Below are positions 17,556 through 26,554 of a stretch of DNA of 64,000 nucleotides, piece after piece. A model generated the notes under the pieces. It did not search any database and was not told the DNA's origin. It saw nothing but the letters and a program-made list of their open reading frames with translations. Both the position numbers and the translations under genes were made by a program. Location: positions 1 to 64,000 of the forward strand of contig NZ_BMNA01000013.1 in assembly GCF_014646215.1 (NCBI RefSeq), written 5' to 3'. The stretch is from Nakamurella endophytica. GTDB lineage: Bacteria; Actinomycetota; Actinomycetes; Mycobacteriales; Nakamurellaceae. How positions within the stretch are numbered: the stretch's first letter is position 1; each line of letters begins with the position of its first letter.

Positions 17556-18763
17556 ATCCGCAACTGTTCGGGGAGGGGACCGCCACCGGCATCCTTGTCC
17601 CCATCACCGGGACGGATCCGGAGCGCGGCCCGTGGGACCACCGTGCGTTCCTTCCAGATCCACTGCCGGACACCGCGCCGGACTCGCTGACCGGGACCAC
17701 GTACCGGGCGGTCGCCAACGCTCGAGCGGCACTCGCAGCACTGGACAGCACTGCTCGCCACCTTCCCAACCTCCGACTGCTGCGCCGGCCGACCCTCCGA
17801 TCCGAAGCACAGTCCACCTCGGCACTCGAAGGGACCTGCGAGCCGTTGGAGCGGGTGCTCACCGCGGCCGACGACCCCGCCGAGCCTCGGATGCGGGAGG
17901 TCATCAACTACGAGACCATGGCGGAGGAGGCGTTCGAATGGGCCGGTCAGGGTCGGACACTGACTGTTCCTGCACTAGCAGAACTGCAGTTGATCCTCGT
18001 GCGCGGCACCGCACTGGAGAAGTCGACTTCTGGAATGGTCCGGCCAGTCCAAGTAGTGATCGGTCGACGACCAGGGATATCCGACACCGAATTCCCGGTA
18101 CGCGCCGCGCGATTTGTTCCGCCGCCGCCTGGTGTCGATCTCGAAGCTCGGTTGAGAGATCTGCTCACGTGGATCGCCGAGAGCGACGTGACAATGGTGG
18201 ACCCGGTCGTGGCGGCGGCCATGGCTCACTACCAGTTCGAGACGCTTCACCCCTTCCACGACGGCAACGGACGTATCGGGCGCATGCTGATCGTGCTCCA
18301 TCTGCTGGGCATGAAGACGCTCCACGAACCCACTCTCACCGTCTCGCCGTGGTTCGAGGCCCGGCGTGACGCCTACCAGGACGGCCTCCTTCGAGTCTCG
18401 ACGCACGGTGACTGGAACAGCTGGATCCACTTCTTCGCCTTGGGTCTGGAGTCCTCCGCGAACGCCACTCAGCGCAGGATGCTCGGGCTCGTGGACACGC
18501 AGGCGGAACTCAAGGAGCGCGTCCGGAAGTCCCCCCTGCGCGCGGACAGTGCGCATTCGCTCGTCGATCTTGCGGTCTCGAGGATCACTTTCACGGTCCG
18601 GCAGGCAGCGGCAGAGCTCGGCGTGTCCTACCCGCGAGCGAACAAGTTGGTCACCGCCCTGATCGGACTCGATATCCTGTCGCAGCTCGGTGACCAGCCG
18701 TACAACCGTCGCTTCTTCGCCCCGCAGGTCCTCCGCGTCCTGGTCGACCGCGCGGGCGACTGA
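17552..18763 (+). CDS. Fic-family AMP/UMP-transferase with winged-helix tail
   Basis: A 403-residue Fic protein, expected to transfer a nucleotide monophosphate to a hydroxyl of a target protein. The catalytic motif HPFHDGNGRIGR (from H233) is complete. The inhibitory motif TSALEG (residues 89-94, fitting S/TxxxEG/N) sits N-terminal to the Fic core, so this is a self-inhibited class II protein. The C-terminus has a winged-helix segment, FTVRQAAAELGVSYPRANKL. No antitoxin partner is adjacent. GTG 17552 lies inside an inverted repeat and no clear ribosome-binding site is seen. Confidence 0.9.
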   Translation: MDPQLFGEGTATGILVPITGTDPERGPWDHRAFLPDPLPDTAPDSLTGTTYRAVANARAALAALDSTARHLPNLRLLRRPTLRSEAQSTSALEGTCEPLERVLTAADDPAEPRMREVINYETMAEEAFEWAGQGRTLTVPALAELQLILVRGTALEKSTSGMVRPVQVVIGRRPGISDTEFPVRAARFVPPPPGVDLEARLRDLLTWIAESDVTMVDPVVAAAMAHYQFETLHPFHDGNGRIGRMLIVLHLLGMKTLHEPTLTVSPWFEARRDAYQDGLLRVSTHGDWNSWIHFFALGLESSANATQRRMLGLVDTQAELKERVRKSPLRADSAHSLVDLAVSRITFTVRQAAAELGVSYPRANKLVTALIGLDILSQLGDQPYNRRFFAPQVLRVLVDRAGD

Positions 18764-18784
18764 CGTCCTCACTAGATTGTCGCC

Positions 18785-19489
18785 ATGCAGGTCCAGCTCC
18801 GGCACAGCCCGTCGTTCACCGTCGCCCGGGCGTTCCTGTCCCCCGGCGAGTCGGTCCGCGTGGAGTCCGGCGCGATGATCGCCCACAGCTACGGCGTGCA
18901 GCTGTCCTCCCGGGTGGAGGGCGGGCTGATGGCCGGGCTGAAGCGGTCCGTGCTGGGCGGCGAGTCGCTGTTCGTCTCGACCTACACCGCGCCCGCCGAG
19001 GGCGGCTGGGTGGACATGGCCGGGGTGCTGCCCGGCGACGTGATGAGCATCGACATCACCCCGGATCGGCCGTTCTACCTGGCCCGCGGCAACTGGATCG
19101 CCAACTCCTCGGGCGTGCAGATCGACTCGCAGTGGGGCGGCATGGCCAACCTGTTCGGCGGCGAGGGCGGCTTCGGAATCCGCGCGACCGGCCACGGCCA
19201 GGCCCTGGTCAGCGTGTACGGCGCCATCGACGTCTTCGACCTCCTGCCGGGGCAGCCGGTGGTGATCGACACCGGCCACGTCGTGGCCTACGACCTGGGC
19301 ATCAACTTCCGGATGCGCCGGGCCGTGGAGGGCCGCTCCATCCAGTCGCTCAAGTCCGGCGAGGGTTTCGTCTTCGACTTCACCGGCCCCGGCCGGGTGC
19401 TGCTGCAGACCCGCAACCCCGAATCGTTCGCCGAGTGGGCCCGCTCCCCCGCCGCCGGCAAGAACCCGCGCAGCGGCATCTTCGGCTGA
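18785..19489 (+). CDS. AIM24-family protein
   Basis: A 234-residue beta-sandwich protein of the AIM24 (TIGR00266) family. Visible blocks are ESVRVESGAMIAHSYGVQL, RSVLGGESLFVSTYTAP, DRPFYLARGNWIANS and GQPVVIDTGHVVAYD. The role in bacteria is unclear. It starts 21 bases after the Fic gene and may be co-transcribed. A GC hairpin follows. Confidence 0.85.
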   Translation: MQVQLRHSPSFTVARAFLSPGESVRVESGAMIAHSYGVQLSSRVEGGLMAGLKRSVLGGESLFVSTYTAPAEGGWVDMAGVLPGDVMSIDITPDRPFYLARGNWIANSSGVQIDSQWGGMANLFGGEGGFGIRATGHGQALVSVYGAIDVFDLLPGQPVVIDTGHVVAYDLGINFRMRRAVEGRSIQSLKSGEGFVFDFTGPGRVLLQTRNPESFAEWARSPAAGKNPRSGIFG

Positions 19490-19495
19490 TCCGCA

Positions 19496-19513
19496 CCGCG
19501 CCGCTCAGCGCGG
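19496..19513. terminator. Convergent hairpin
   Basis: CCGCGC-CGCTCA-GCGCGG forms a six-base-pair stem between the AIM24 gene and the SDR gene on the other strand, overlapping the SDR stop. There is no U-tract, so it is a weak terminator candidate. Confidence 0.4.
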
Positions 19514-20437
19514 CAGGTCGTAGCGGACCCCGGTGAGTTCCTCGCTGACGTCGAACAGCCGGACGGCCGCGGCACCGTCCCGGGCAGCAGCGGACGTGCC
19601 GACGCGGACGGGCGCGCCGCGGGTCTCGCGGAGGCCTCGCGGCCCGAAGTAGTCGTCCGGCGCGACGTCGGGCATGGTCGCGGCGTACAGGATCGGCAGC
19701 GCGCCGGCCGAGTCCGGTTGCGACATCAGCCGGCTCACCGGGGCGACCAGGGCGCCCAGCAGCGGATTGCCGCCGGTGAAGCCCTGGAGCAGCGCGGTGT
19801 CGGCGGTGCCGGGATGGGCCGCGGCGGCGATCACCCGGGACCCGGCCAGCACCAGCCGCCGGGACAGCTCGCGGACGAACAGCAGGTTGGCGAGCTTGCT
19901 CTGCCCGTAGGCGCGCCAGCGGTGGTACCGGCGAGTCGACTGCAGGTCGTCGAAGTCGATCCGGCCGAAGCGGTGCGCGTTGCTGGACACGGAGACCACG
20001 CGGCCGCGCGCCGCCTCCTGCAGCCGCGGCAGCAGGCCGCCGACGAGCGCGAAGTGCCCGAGGTGGTTGACGCCGAGCTGCCGCTCGAAGCCGTCCGCCG
20101 TGGTGCCGCGCGGCACGGCCATGATCCCGGCGTTCGCCACCAGGATGTCCAGCGGACCCTCCCAGCTCTGCGCGAACCGGCGCACCGACGACAGGTCCGC
20201 CAGGTCGAGCAGCGCGAGATGCGCGGATCCGCCGTCCGTCTCGCGACGCACGCGGTCGACCGCGGCGGTGCCGCGGGCCTCGTCCCGGCAGGCCAGGGTC
20301 ACCCACGCACCGTGCCGCGAGAGCTCCAGGGCCGTCTGCAGCCCGAGGCCGCTGTTGGCTCCGGTCACCACGGCCCGCAGACCGGTCAGGTCGGGGATGC
20401 GGTCGGCGGTCCAGTCGGCTGCGCTCACCCGTCCCAC
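19505..20437 (-). CDS. SDR-family oxidoreductase (retinol-dehydrogenase-like)
   Basis: A 310-residue short-chain dehydrogenase. The NAD(P) motif is AVVTGANSGLGLQTALELS; LDILVANAGIM and YHRWRAYGQSKLANLL (catalytic YxxxK) follow, with a C-terminal YFGPRGLRE segment. This layout is that of the WW-domain oxidoreductase/retinol dehydrogenase-like group common in actinobacteria. GTG 20437 or 20428 could be the start. Substrate is unknown. Confidence 0.88.
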   Translation of the reverse strand: MGRVSAADWTADRIPDLTGLRAVVTGANSGLGLQTALELSRHGAWVTLACRDEARGTAAVDRVRRETDGGSAHLALLDLADLSSVRRFAQSWEGPLDILVANAGIMAVPRGTTADGFERQLGVNHLGHFALVGGLLPRLQEAARGRVVSVSSNAHRFGRIDFDDLQSTRRYHRWRAYGQSKLANLLFVRELSRRLVLAGSRVIAAAAHPGTADTALLQGFTGGNPLLGALVAPVSRLMSQPDSAGALPILYAATMPDVAPDDYFGPRGLRETRGAPVRVGTSAAARDGAAAVRLFDVSEELTGVRYDLPR

Positions 20438-20461
20438 GGTAGGCGCACCGGCGGTACGGGG

Positions 20462-21022
20462 TCAGCCGGCCAGCAGGTCGCGCAGCTTGGCGGCCGTGCC
20501 CCAGTTCCGCATCGTCACGGTCACGCCCAGCAGCCGGTCCCAGTCGACGGTGGCGAAGACCGACTCGTGCACCGAGGACGCGCACCACAGGTGCACGTGG
20601 TCGCCGACCATCACGTAGCGGTCGTCGCTGTCCTTGCCGCCGCGGGCCTGCCGGCGGCGTACCGCCTCGTCCAGTGCCGCCACTGCCGCCGCGGCGGGCG
20701 TGGCGGACAGGAAGCCCAGCAGGTGGCGGGCCGGATCGGTGGCGACCTCGCCCAGCGGGTCCTCGTCCATCGCGGCCGCGAACCGGTCACCGGTGCGCAC
20801 CACCACCGGGACGTCGACACCCGCGGCGGCCAGCCCGCGACGTACCCCGTCGCACAGCTCGGCCCCGGACAGCGAACTGTCCAGCACCGCGTTGCCGCTC
20901 TGCAGCACGGTCGTCACCCGCTCCGCTCCGAGATCGGCCAGCAGCGATCGGAAGTCGGCCATCTTGATGCGGTTGGCCCGGCCCACGTTGACGCCCTTGA
21001 GCAGGACCACCCAGCGCGTCAC
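20462..21022 (-). CDS. DUF1697 protein
   Basis: A 186-residue protein beginning MTRWVVLLKGVNVGRANRIK and containing VTTVLQSGNAVLDS, the two hallmarks of DUF1697, then VVVRTGDRFAAAMDEDPLGE. Biochemical function of the family is unknown. The GTG overlaps the stop of the small gene upstream (GTGA), indicating a two-gene operon. Confidence 0.88.
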   Translation of the reverse strand: MTRWVVLLKGVNVGRANRIKMADFRSLLADLGAERVTTVLQSGNAVLDSSLSGAELCDGVRRGLAAAGVDVPVVVRTGDRFAAAMDEDPLGEVATDPARHLLGFLSATPAAAAVAALDEAVRRRQARGGKDSDDRYVMVGDHVHLWCASSVHESVFATVDWDRLLGVTVTMRNWGTAAKLRDLLAG

Positions 21023-21309
21023 GACCAGGACGCCGAGGACGGCGGCGGCTCCACCCGCGGCGCGGCCGGCTGGGCGGGGCCGGACCGGCGGTCGACCGTC
21101 TCGGCCGCCCGCTCGAGGTCCTGCTGCGCCCGCAGTGCCAGACCGCGGGCCGTCCACGCCTCGTCGGCCACGCCCCCGGCATCCCCCTCGGCAGCCCTGG
21201 CCGCGGCCCGGTCCGCGTGTTCGGCCGCGTCGCGCAGCACCTCGGCGGCCGCGCGCAGGGCGTCGACCAGCGGCGACAGGTCGGTGCTCGGGGCGGGATC
21301 GGTGGCCAC
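21019..21309 (-). CDS. Small helical hypothetical protein, 96 aa
   Basis: From GTG 21309 it reads MATDPAPSTDLSPLVDALRA, followed by heptad-like Ala/Glu/Arg-rich helices (AAEVLRDAAEHADRAAARAA) and a Pro/Ser-rich tail. The frame extends further upstream but this start is favoured because it marks the beginning of plausible protein sequence. The stop overlaps the DUF1697 start, supporting expression. Confidence 0.55.
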   Translation of the reverse strand: MATDPAPSTDLSPLVDALRAAAEVLRDAAEHADRAAARAAEGDAGGVADEAWTARGLALRAQQDLERAAETVDRRSGPAQPAAPRVEPPPSSASWS

Positions 21310-21391
21310 GGGCACAGCGTGCCATCCGTCGCGGCCGCGCGCCGGGCCGGGCCGGGCGGGTGTGCGCCGCTCGTCGTCGTCGCAGGTGACA

Positions 21392-23449
21392 ATGACCGGC
21401 GTGATCGACACCACCCCGCAGGTACCCGCACCGCCCTGCGGCGACGGCGCCTTGTCGCCGCAGGGCGGCCCCGCGTCGCAGCCCGCCGAGCAGCTCGATA
21501 GTCCGCACGCCTCGCAGGAGACGGTTTCCAGCGCGGCGACCGGCGGGGTGCCGCTGCAGGTGGGTTGGTCGACGGCGACCTTCCCCAACATCGCCGACTA
21601 CGCCTTCCTGTCCGACTGCGAGACCAACTGCCTGGTGGCGCCGTCCGGCTCCGTCGAGTGGTTGTGCCTGCCGCGGCCGGACTCGCCGAGCGTCTTCGCC
21701 GCGCTGCTCGACCGGGCCGGTGGCTGCTTCCGGCTCAACCCGTTCGGTGTGTCCGTGCCCGCCGCCCGCCGCTACCTGCCGGGCACCCTGGTGCTGGAGA
21801 CCACCTGGCAGACCCCGACCGGCTGGCTCATCGTGCGGGACTCGCTGGTGATGGGTCCGTGGCACAACATCGAGGAGCGGTCCAGGACGCACCGCCGGGC
21901 GCCCACCGACGTCGACGCCCGGCACGTGCTGCTGCGGACGGTCAAGTGCATCTCGGGCAGCGTCGACCTGTCCGTGGACTGCGAGCCCCTGTTCGACTAC
22001 GCCCGGGTCGGCCCGACGTGGTCCTACGTCGGGGACGGCTACGGCGAGGTGACGGCCACCGCTCCGGGACAACCGGCGCTCCGGCTGACCAGCTCGCTGC
22101 GCATCGGGCTCGAGGGCCGCTCCGCGGTGGCCCGCACCAAGATGTCGCTCGGCGACTCGCACTTCGTCGCGCTGAGCTTCTCCGAGCTGCCGCCGCCGCA
22201 GACCATGGCGGAGGCCGAGGACGCGATGTGGCGCACCGGTGAGTACTGGCGGGAGTGGCTGACCCGCGGCACCTTCCCGGACCACCCGTGGCGGACCTAC
22301 CTGCAGTCCTCGGCACTGGCCCTCAAAGGGCTCTCGTACGCCCCGACCGGAGCCCTGCTGGCGGCGGCCACGACGTCGCTGCCGGAGACGCCGCGTGGCG
22401 CGCGCAACTGGGACTACCGGTTCTCGTGGATCCGCGACTCCACCTTCGCGCTGTGGGGCCTGTACACGCTCGGCTTCGACCGGGAGGCCAACGACTTCTT
22501 CTACTTCATCAGCGACGTCTGCCGGGACAACCCTGGCGACCTGCAGATCATGTACGGCATCGGCGGCGAGCGGACGCTCACCGAGTCGGTGCTGGACCAC
22601 CTGTCCGGCTACGACGACGCCAGCCCGGTGCGCGTCGGCAACGACGCCTACGACCAGCGCCAGCACGACGTCTGGGGCGCCCTGCTCGACTCGATCTACC
22701 TGCACGCCCGGTCGAGGGACCAGATGCCCGAGGATCTCTGGCCGATCGTCAAGGCGCAGGTCGAGCAGGCGGCGGCCCGCTGGCGGGAGCCCGACCAGGG
22801 CATGTGGGAGGTCCGCGGCCCGGCACAGCACTTCGTCTCGTCCAAGATCATGTGCTGGGTGGCGCTGGATCGCGGGGCGCGGCTGGCCCGGCTGCACGAC
22901 TCGGACGCGACCGCCGACAAGTGGCAGGCCGTGGCGGACGAGATCCACGCCGACATCCTGGCCCACGGCGTCGACGAGCGCGGCGTGCTGGTGCAGCGGT
23001 ACGGGAGCACCGCCCTGGACGCCTCGCTGCTGCTGGCCCCGCTGCTGCGGTTCCTGCCGTCGGACGATCCGCGGATCCGCGCCACGGTGCTCACCATCGC
23101 GGACGAGCTGTCGCACAACGGGTTCGTGCTCCGGTACCGGGTCGACGAGACCGATGACGGCATGTCGGGCGAGGAGGGCACCTTCACGATCTGCTCGTTC
23201 TGGCTCGTCTCTGCCCTGGTGGAGATCGGCGAGGTGGACCGCGCGCACGCGCTGTGCGAGCGGCTGCTCTCGCACGCCTCCCCGCTCGGGCTGTACGCGG
23301 AGGAGCTGGATCCGCAGACCGGCCGACACCTGGGCAACTTCCCGCAGGCCTTCACCCACCTGGCACTGATCAACGCTGTCACGCACGTGATCCGGGCCCG
23401 GGAGCAGACCACCGCCTTCGGGTTCACCCCCGCGAACCGGGCAGGCTAG
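21392..23449 (+). CDS. GH15 glucoside hydrolase (trehalase/glucoamylase type)
   Basis: A 685-residue glycoside hydrolase family 15 enzyme. An N-terminal beta domain (IADYAFLSDCETNCLVAPSG) precedes the (alpha/alpha)6 barrel with ARNWDYRFSWIRDSTFALWG, QIMYGIGGERTLTE and SSKIMCWVALDRGARLARL; GEEGTFTICSFWLVSALVEI carries the expected acid/base glutamate. The family contains actinobacterial trehalases and glucoamylases, and sequence alone does not separate them. The first 60 residues are low-complexity, so the exact start (ATG 21392 or GTG 21401) is open. No secretion signal is seen; it is probably cytoplasmic. Confidence 0.88.
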   Translation: MTGVIDTTPQVPAPPCGDGALSPQGGPASQPAEQLDSPHASQETVSSAATGGVPLQVGWSTATFPNIADYAFLSDCETNCLVAPSGSVEWLCLPRPDSPSVFAALLDRAGGCFRLNPFGVSVPAARRYLPGTLVLETTWQTPTGWLIVRDSLVMGPWHNIEERSRTHRRAPTDVDARHVLLRTVKCISGSVDLSVDCEPLFDYARVGPTWSYVGDGYGEVTATAPGQPALRLTSSLRIGLEGRSAVARTKMSLGDSHFVALSFSELPPPQTMAEAEDAMWRTGEYWREWLTRGTFPDHPWRTYLQSSALALKGLSYAPTGALLAAATTSLPETPRGARNWDYRFSWIRDSTFALWGLYTLGFDREANDFFYFISDVCRDNPGDLQIMYGIGGERTLTESVLDHLSGYDDASPVRVGNDAYDQRQHDVWGALLDSIYLHARSRDQMPEDLWPIVKAQVEQAAARWREPDQGMWEVRGPAQHFVSSKIMCWVALDRGARLARLHDSDATADKWQAVADEIHADILAHGVDERGVLVQRYGSTALDASLLLAPLLRFLPSDDPRIRATVLTIADELSHNGFVLRYRVDETDDGMSGEEGTFTICSFWLVSALVEIGEVDRAHALCERLLSHASPLGLYAEELDPQTGRHLGNFPQAFTHLALINAVTHVIRAREQTTAFGFTPANRAG

Positions 23450-23457
23450 GAGCGAGC

Positions 23458-23835
23458 GTGCACCGGGTGCTGTTGCGGGAGACGGTGATCGACGTCCCGG
23501 CCGCGGAACTGACCGAGGCGGCCCGGTTCTGGGCCGAGGCGCTGGCGGCGCAGGCGCGGCCGGTGGCCGCGCACCGCGAGTTCGTCGCGCTCGACCATCC
23601 GGCCGCCCTGTCCGTCATCGGGCTCCAGGGCCTGGCCTCGGGTCCGGCCCGGCTGCACCTGGACCTGGAGACCGACGACGTCGAGGCGGAGGTGCGGCGG
23701 CTGGTCGGGCTCGGCGCCCGCGAGCTGCGGCGGCACCGCAGCTGGGTGGTGCTCGGCGACCCGTCGGGCATCGAGTTCTGCGTCGTGCCGGCCGAGTCGC
23801 CCGACTTCGCCGAGCGCGCCCGCACGGTGAGCTGA
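23458..23835 (+). CDS. VOC/glyoxalase-like protein
   Basis: A 125-residue single-domain protein of the vicinal-oxygen-chelate fold. The start HRVLLRETVIDVPAAELTEA is followed by EAARFWAEALAA, LHLDLETDDVEAEVRRLVGL and HRSWVVLGDPSGIEFCVV, the repeated beta-alpha-beta layout of the family. GTG 23458 follows AGGAGCGAG and lies eight bases after the GH15 stop. Ligand unknown. Confidence 0.75.
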   Translation: MHRVLLRETVIDVPAAELTEAARFWAEALAAQARPVAAHREFVALDHPAALSVIGLQGLASGPARLHLDLETDDVEAEVRRLVGLGARELRRHRSWVVLGDPSGIEFCVVPAESPDFAERARTVS

Positions 23836-23839
23836 CCGG

Positions 23840-24232
23840 TCAGCCGGTCGACCGTGCGACGCCCGCCGGCGCCGCGCTGCTGCCGAGCACGGCGGCCAGC
23901 GCGTCCAGTGCCCCCGGCACCAAGGCGTAGTACGACCAGATGCCACGCCTGTCCCGGGTCAGCAGACCGGCGTCCACGAGCACCTTGAGGTGGTGCGAGA
24001 CGGTCGGTTGACTCAGGCCGAGGGGCTCGGTCAGGTCGCAGACACAGGCTTCCCCGCCGTCGTGGGCGGCGACCATCGACAGCAGGCGGAGCCGCGCAGG
24101 ATCGGCGATCGCCTTGAAGGCGTGGGCGAGTTCCGCGGCCGTGTCGGCGTCCAGCGGCGCCCGGACCAGTGGCGGGCAGCACGCGGCATCCAGCAGCGGC
24201 AGGGATTTCGGGACAGCGACCATGGACTCCAT
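23840..24232 (-). CDS. arsR: ArsR-family arsenic-responsive repressor
   Basis: A 130-residue SmtB/ArsR repressor. The winged helix is FKAIADPARLRLLSMV to LGLSQPTVSHHLKVLVDAGL. Candidate metalloid ligands are ACVCD just before the recognition helix and CCPP near the N-terminus. It is divergent from arsM with two operator-like repeats between them. It probably represses both directions until As(III) binds. Confidence 0.9.
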   Translation of the reverse strand: MESMVAVPKSLPLLDAACCPPLVRAPLDADTAAELAHAFKAIADPARLRLLSMVAAHDGGEACVCDLTEPLGLSQPTVSHHLKVLVDAGLLTRDRRGIWSYYALVPGALDALAAVLGSSAAPAGVARSTG

Positions 24233-24244
24233 CGTGCGCTTCTC

Positions 24245-24295
24245 ATTGACATGTGTCTATGCGTGCGTCAGGGTGAGGCATCGACATCCGTCTAT
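24245..24295. promoter_or_regulatory. Paired ArsR operators
   Basis: Two imperfect palindromes share a 7-2-7 layout: ATTGACA-TG-TGTCTAT (24245-24260) and ATCGACA-TC-CGTCTAT (24280-24295). They start 35 bases apart, in the arsR-arsM gap. The layout fits an ArsR dimer site, with the second just before the arsM start. Confidence 0.7.
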
Positions 24296-24300
24296 GAGAG

Positions 24301-25101
24301 GTGGGCACCGTGGCACCGACCGATGCCGTGCGGGATGAGGTTCGTGACCGGTACGCCGCGGCGGCCCGTGCCGTCGGCTCGAACCCGGGCGCCGGCTGCT
24401 GCGGCCCCGGCGACGCCCTGAGCGCGGTCGGCGACCGGGACGAGTCCGAGATCTTCGGCGCCGCGCTCTACCGTCCCGGCGACACCGGGGACCTTCCGGC
24501 CGAGGCGGTACTGGCCAGCCTGGGCTGCGGCAACCCCCTGGCGGTCGCCGAGCTGCGGCCCGGTGACCGCGTCCTGGACCTGGGCTCGGGCGGCGGCATC
24601 GACGTCCTGCTGTCCGCGCGGCGCGTCGGCCCGACAGGTCGGGCGTACGGCCTGGACATGACCCCCGAGATGCTCGAGCTGGCCCGGGCGAACGCCGCGC
24701 GGGCCGGAGCCGCGAACGTCGAGTTCCTGCAGGGGCAGATCGAGGCGGTACCCCTCCCGGACGCGTCGATCGACGTGGTGATCTCGAACTGCGTGGTCAA
24801 CCTGTCGACCGACAAGGCGGCGGTGCTGGCCGAGATGTTCCGGGTCCTGGTGCCCGGCGGGCGGGTCGGAGTCTCCGATGTGGTGGCGGAGGACGACGTC
24901 TCGCCCGAGGAGCGAGCGCGGCGGGGGTCGTTCGTCGGCTGCATCGCCGGCGCCCTGTCCCGCGCCGAGTACCTGGCGGGTCTCGCGGCGGTCGGCTTCA
25001 CCGACATCGAGGTGGTCTTCACCCACGAGGTCGCACCCGGCATGCACGGCGCCGTCGTCCGTGCCACCAAGCCGGGCGACGCGCGAACTGCGGGACGGTG
25101 A
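24301..25101 (+). CDS. arsM: Arsenite methyltransferase
   Basis: A 266-residue SAM methyltransferase that methylates As(III). The SAM site is VLDLGSGGGIDVLLSARRVG. The conserved cysteines appear in GAGCCGPGD, ISNCVVNLS and SFVGCIAGALS. FGAALYRPGDTGDLPAEAVL is a typical ArsM N-terminal block. GTG 24301 or 24310 may start translation. It lies directly after the second ArsR operator and three bases before arsC. Confidence 0.9.
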   Translation: MGTVAPTDAVRDEVRDRYAAAARAVGSNPGAGCCGPGDALSAVGDRDESEIFGAALYRPGDTGDLPAEAVLASLGCGNPLAVAELRPGDRVLDLGSGGGIDVLLSARRVGPTGRAYGLDMTPEMLELARANAARAGAANVEFLQGQIEAVPLPDASIDVVISNCVVNLSTDKAAVLAEMFRVLVPGGRVGVSDVVAEDDVSPEERARRGSFVGCIAGALSRAEYLAGLAAVGFTDIEVVFTHEVAPGMHGAVVRATKPGDARTAGR

Positions 25102-25104
25102 CCG

Positions 25105-25533
25105 ATGCCCGACACGCCCAGCGTCCTGTTCGTCTGTGTCCACAACGCCGGCCGCTCGCAGATGGCCGCGGGGTTCCTGGCCGCCCTCGCCGGTGACGCC
25201 ATCCGGGTCCGCTCGGCGGGGTCCCTTCCCGCCGAGCGGATCAACCCGGTCGCCGTCGCCGCGATGGCCGAGGTCGGCATCGACATCACCGGACGGGTCC
25301 CGGCGCAGCTGTCCGCCGACGCCGTGCACGCCGCCGACGTGGTCGTCACCATGGGCTGCGGCGACGCCTGTCCCGTCTTCCCCGGCAAGCGCTACGAGGA
25401 CTGGCAGCTCGACGATCCCGCCGGCAAGGATCTGGACCGCGTCCGTGCCATCCGGGACGAGATCCGCACTCGCGTCGCCCATCTCGTCGCCGAGCTGACC
25501 ACCGCACCGACCGTCGCCCCCCACGGAGGGTAG
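25105..25533 (+). CDS. arsC: Arsenate reductase (LMW-phosphatase type)
   Basis: A 142-residue enzyme that reduces As(V) to As(III). The P-loop VCVHNAGRSQMA (CX5R) and a second cysteine pair in TMGCGDACPVFPGKRYEDW match thioredoxin- or mycothiol-linked ArsC enzymes; DDPAGKDLDRVRAIRDEI follows. In actinobacteria the reductant is often mycothiol, but the sequence does not decide this. It follows arsM closely. No arsenite efflux gene is adjacent. Confidence 0.9.
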   Translation: MPDTPSVLFVCVHNAGRSQMAAGFLAALAGDAIRVRSAGSLPAERINPVAVAAMAEVGIDITGRVPAQLSADAVHAADVVVTMGCGDACPVFPGKRYEDWQLDDPAGKDLDRVRAIRDEIRTRVAHLVAELTTAPTVAPHGG

Positions 25534-25597
25534 GACGACGGGGAGACGCCGCCGGCGGCTGCCGGATGACGCGGCCCGCGGCGGTCCCCACCCGCGG

Positions 25598-26428
25598 TCA
25601 GCGATGCACCGGGTCCATCTCCCACGGCGCCTGCGGGAGCACGTCCCCGGTCTCCAGCAGGCTCTTCAGGTTGGCCAGCACCGCCGGCCAGCCGTGCGAG
25701 ATCTCACCGAGAGCGGTTGCATCCGCGAGGTTCTCGTGAGTGACGGTGAGCCGCACGATGTCCGCGTGCGGCTCGACGAGGAAGGTCACCACCGACGGGC
25801 CGCCGGGTCCGCCCGTGTCGCCGAAGGTGACGACGAGCCGGGTCGGCGGTTGCACCTCCAGGACGCGCCCGACCAGGTCGACCTCCCCGGATCCGTCGGT
25901 GCGCCGGTGTTCCCAGACGGATCCGGGCTGCCAGTCGGAGACGTTGGCGTGTCCCCAGTACCGGGCGGTGAGGTCGGCGTCGGTCAGCGCGCGCCACACC
26001 TGTTCCGCGTCGGCCCGGATGTAGGTGACGTAGACGTAGGTCGGCACAGGGGTCGACCCAGGGGTCGGCTCGGCAGTGGTGGGTACGGCGGTCCCGGTCA
26101 TGGCATCCCTCTCAGCAGTGCGGCGGATGGTGGCGAGTGCGTGCAGGCGGGCCTGTTCGAAGTCGGCGATCCAGCGCTCCTGGATCCGGTGGATCGGCAC
26201 CGGGTTCAAGTAGTGCAGTCGCTCCCGTCCCCGGCGCAGGACGGTGACCAGCTCCGCCCGCACGAGGACGTCGACGTGCTGCGTGACCGACTGTCGGGCC
26301 ATGGCCAGGTCGGCGCACAGCTCGCCGAGCGTCTGCCCGTTGCGCTGCCGGAGCCGGTCGAGCAGTCGGCGCCGGGTCGGGTCGGCCAGGGCACGGAAGG
26401 CCGGGTCGAGGGCTTCGTCGTCCGGCAC
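25598..26428 (-). CDS. ArsR-type HTH fused to AHSA1/SRPBCC domain
   Basis: A 276-residue two-domain protein. Residues 1-100 are an ArsR winged helix (FRALADPTRRRLLDRLRQRN, ARQSVTQHVDVLVRAELV) without metal-binding cysteines. Residues about 125-265 are an AHSA1-like SRPBCC domain (VYVTYIRADAEQVWRALTDA, YWGHANVSDWQPGSVWEHR) that could bind a small hydrophobic ligand. Fusion of the two suggests a ligand-sensing regulator. It is convergent with arsC and not obviously part of the arsenic block. Confidence 0.85.
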   Translation of the reverse strand: MPDDEALDPAFRALADPTRRRLLDRLRQRNGQTLGELCADLAMARQSVTQHVDVLVRAELVTVLRRGRERLHYLNPVPIHRIQERWIADFEQARLHALATIRRTAERDAMTGTAVPTTAEPTPGSTPVPTYVYVTYIRADAEQVWRALTDADLTARYWGHANVSDWQPGSVWEHRRTDGSGEVDLVGRVLEVQPPTRLVVTFGDTGGPGGPSVVTFLVEPHADIVRLTVTHENLADATALGEISHGWPAVLANLKSLLETGDVLPQAPWEMDPVHR

Positions 26429-26554
26429 CGCCCAATCATGCAGGCATTTACCTGCCTATGTCAACGGGACGGGACGCGATGCGACAGCGGGACGCCGGGG
26501 TGAATGCAGCAGACGCGCGCCGGTGCCGGTGACGGCCGATCGGGTCCGGTCCGG

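Noticed and set aside
19718..21391. Long N-terminal extension of the GH15 frame
   Set aside because: It runs antisense through an SDR and DUF1697 gene with clear motifs; only the part from 21392 is GH15 sequence.
20462..23386. 974-residue minus-strand frame
   Set aside because: Only its last 186 residues (DUF1697) are real; the rest is antisense to GH15.
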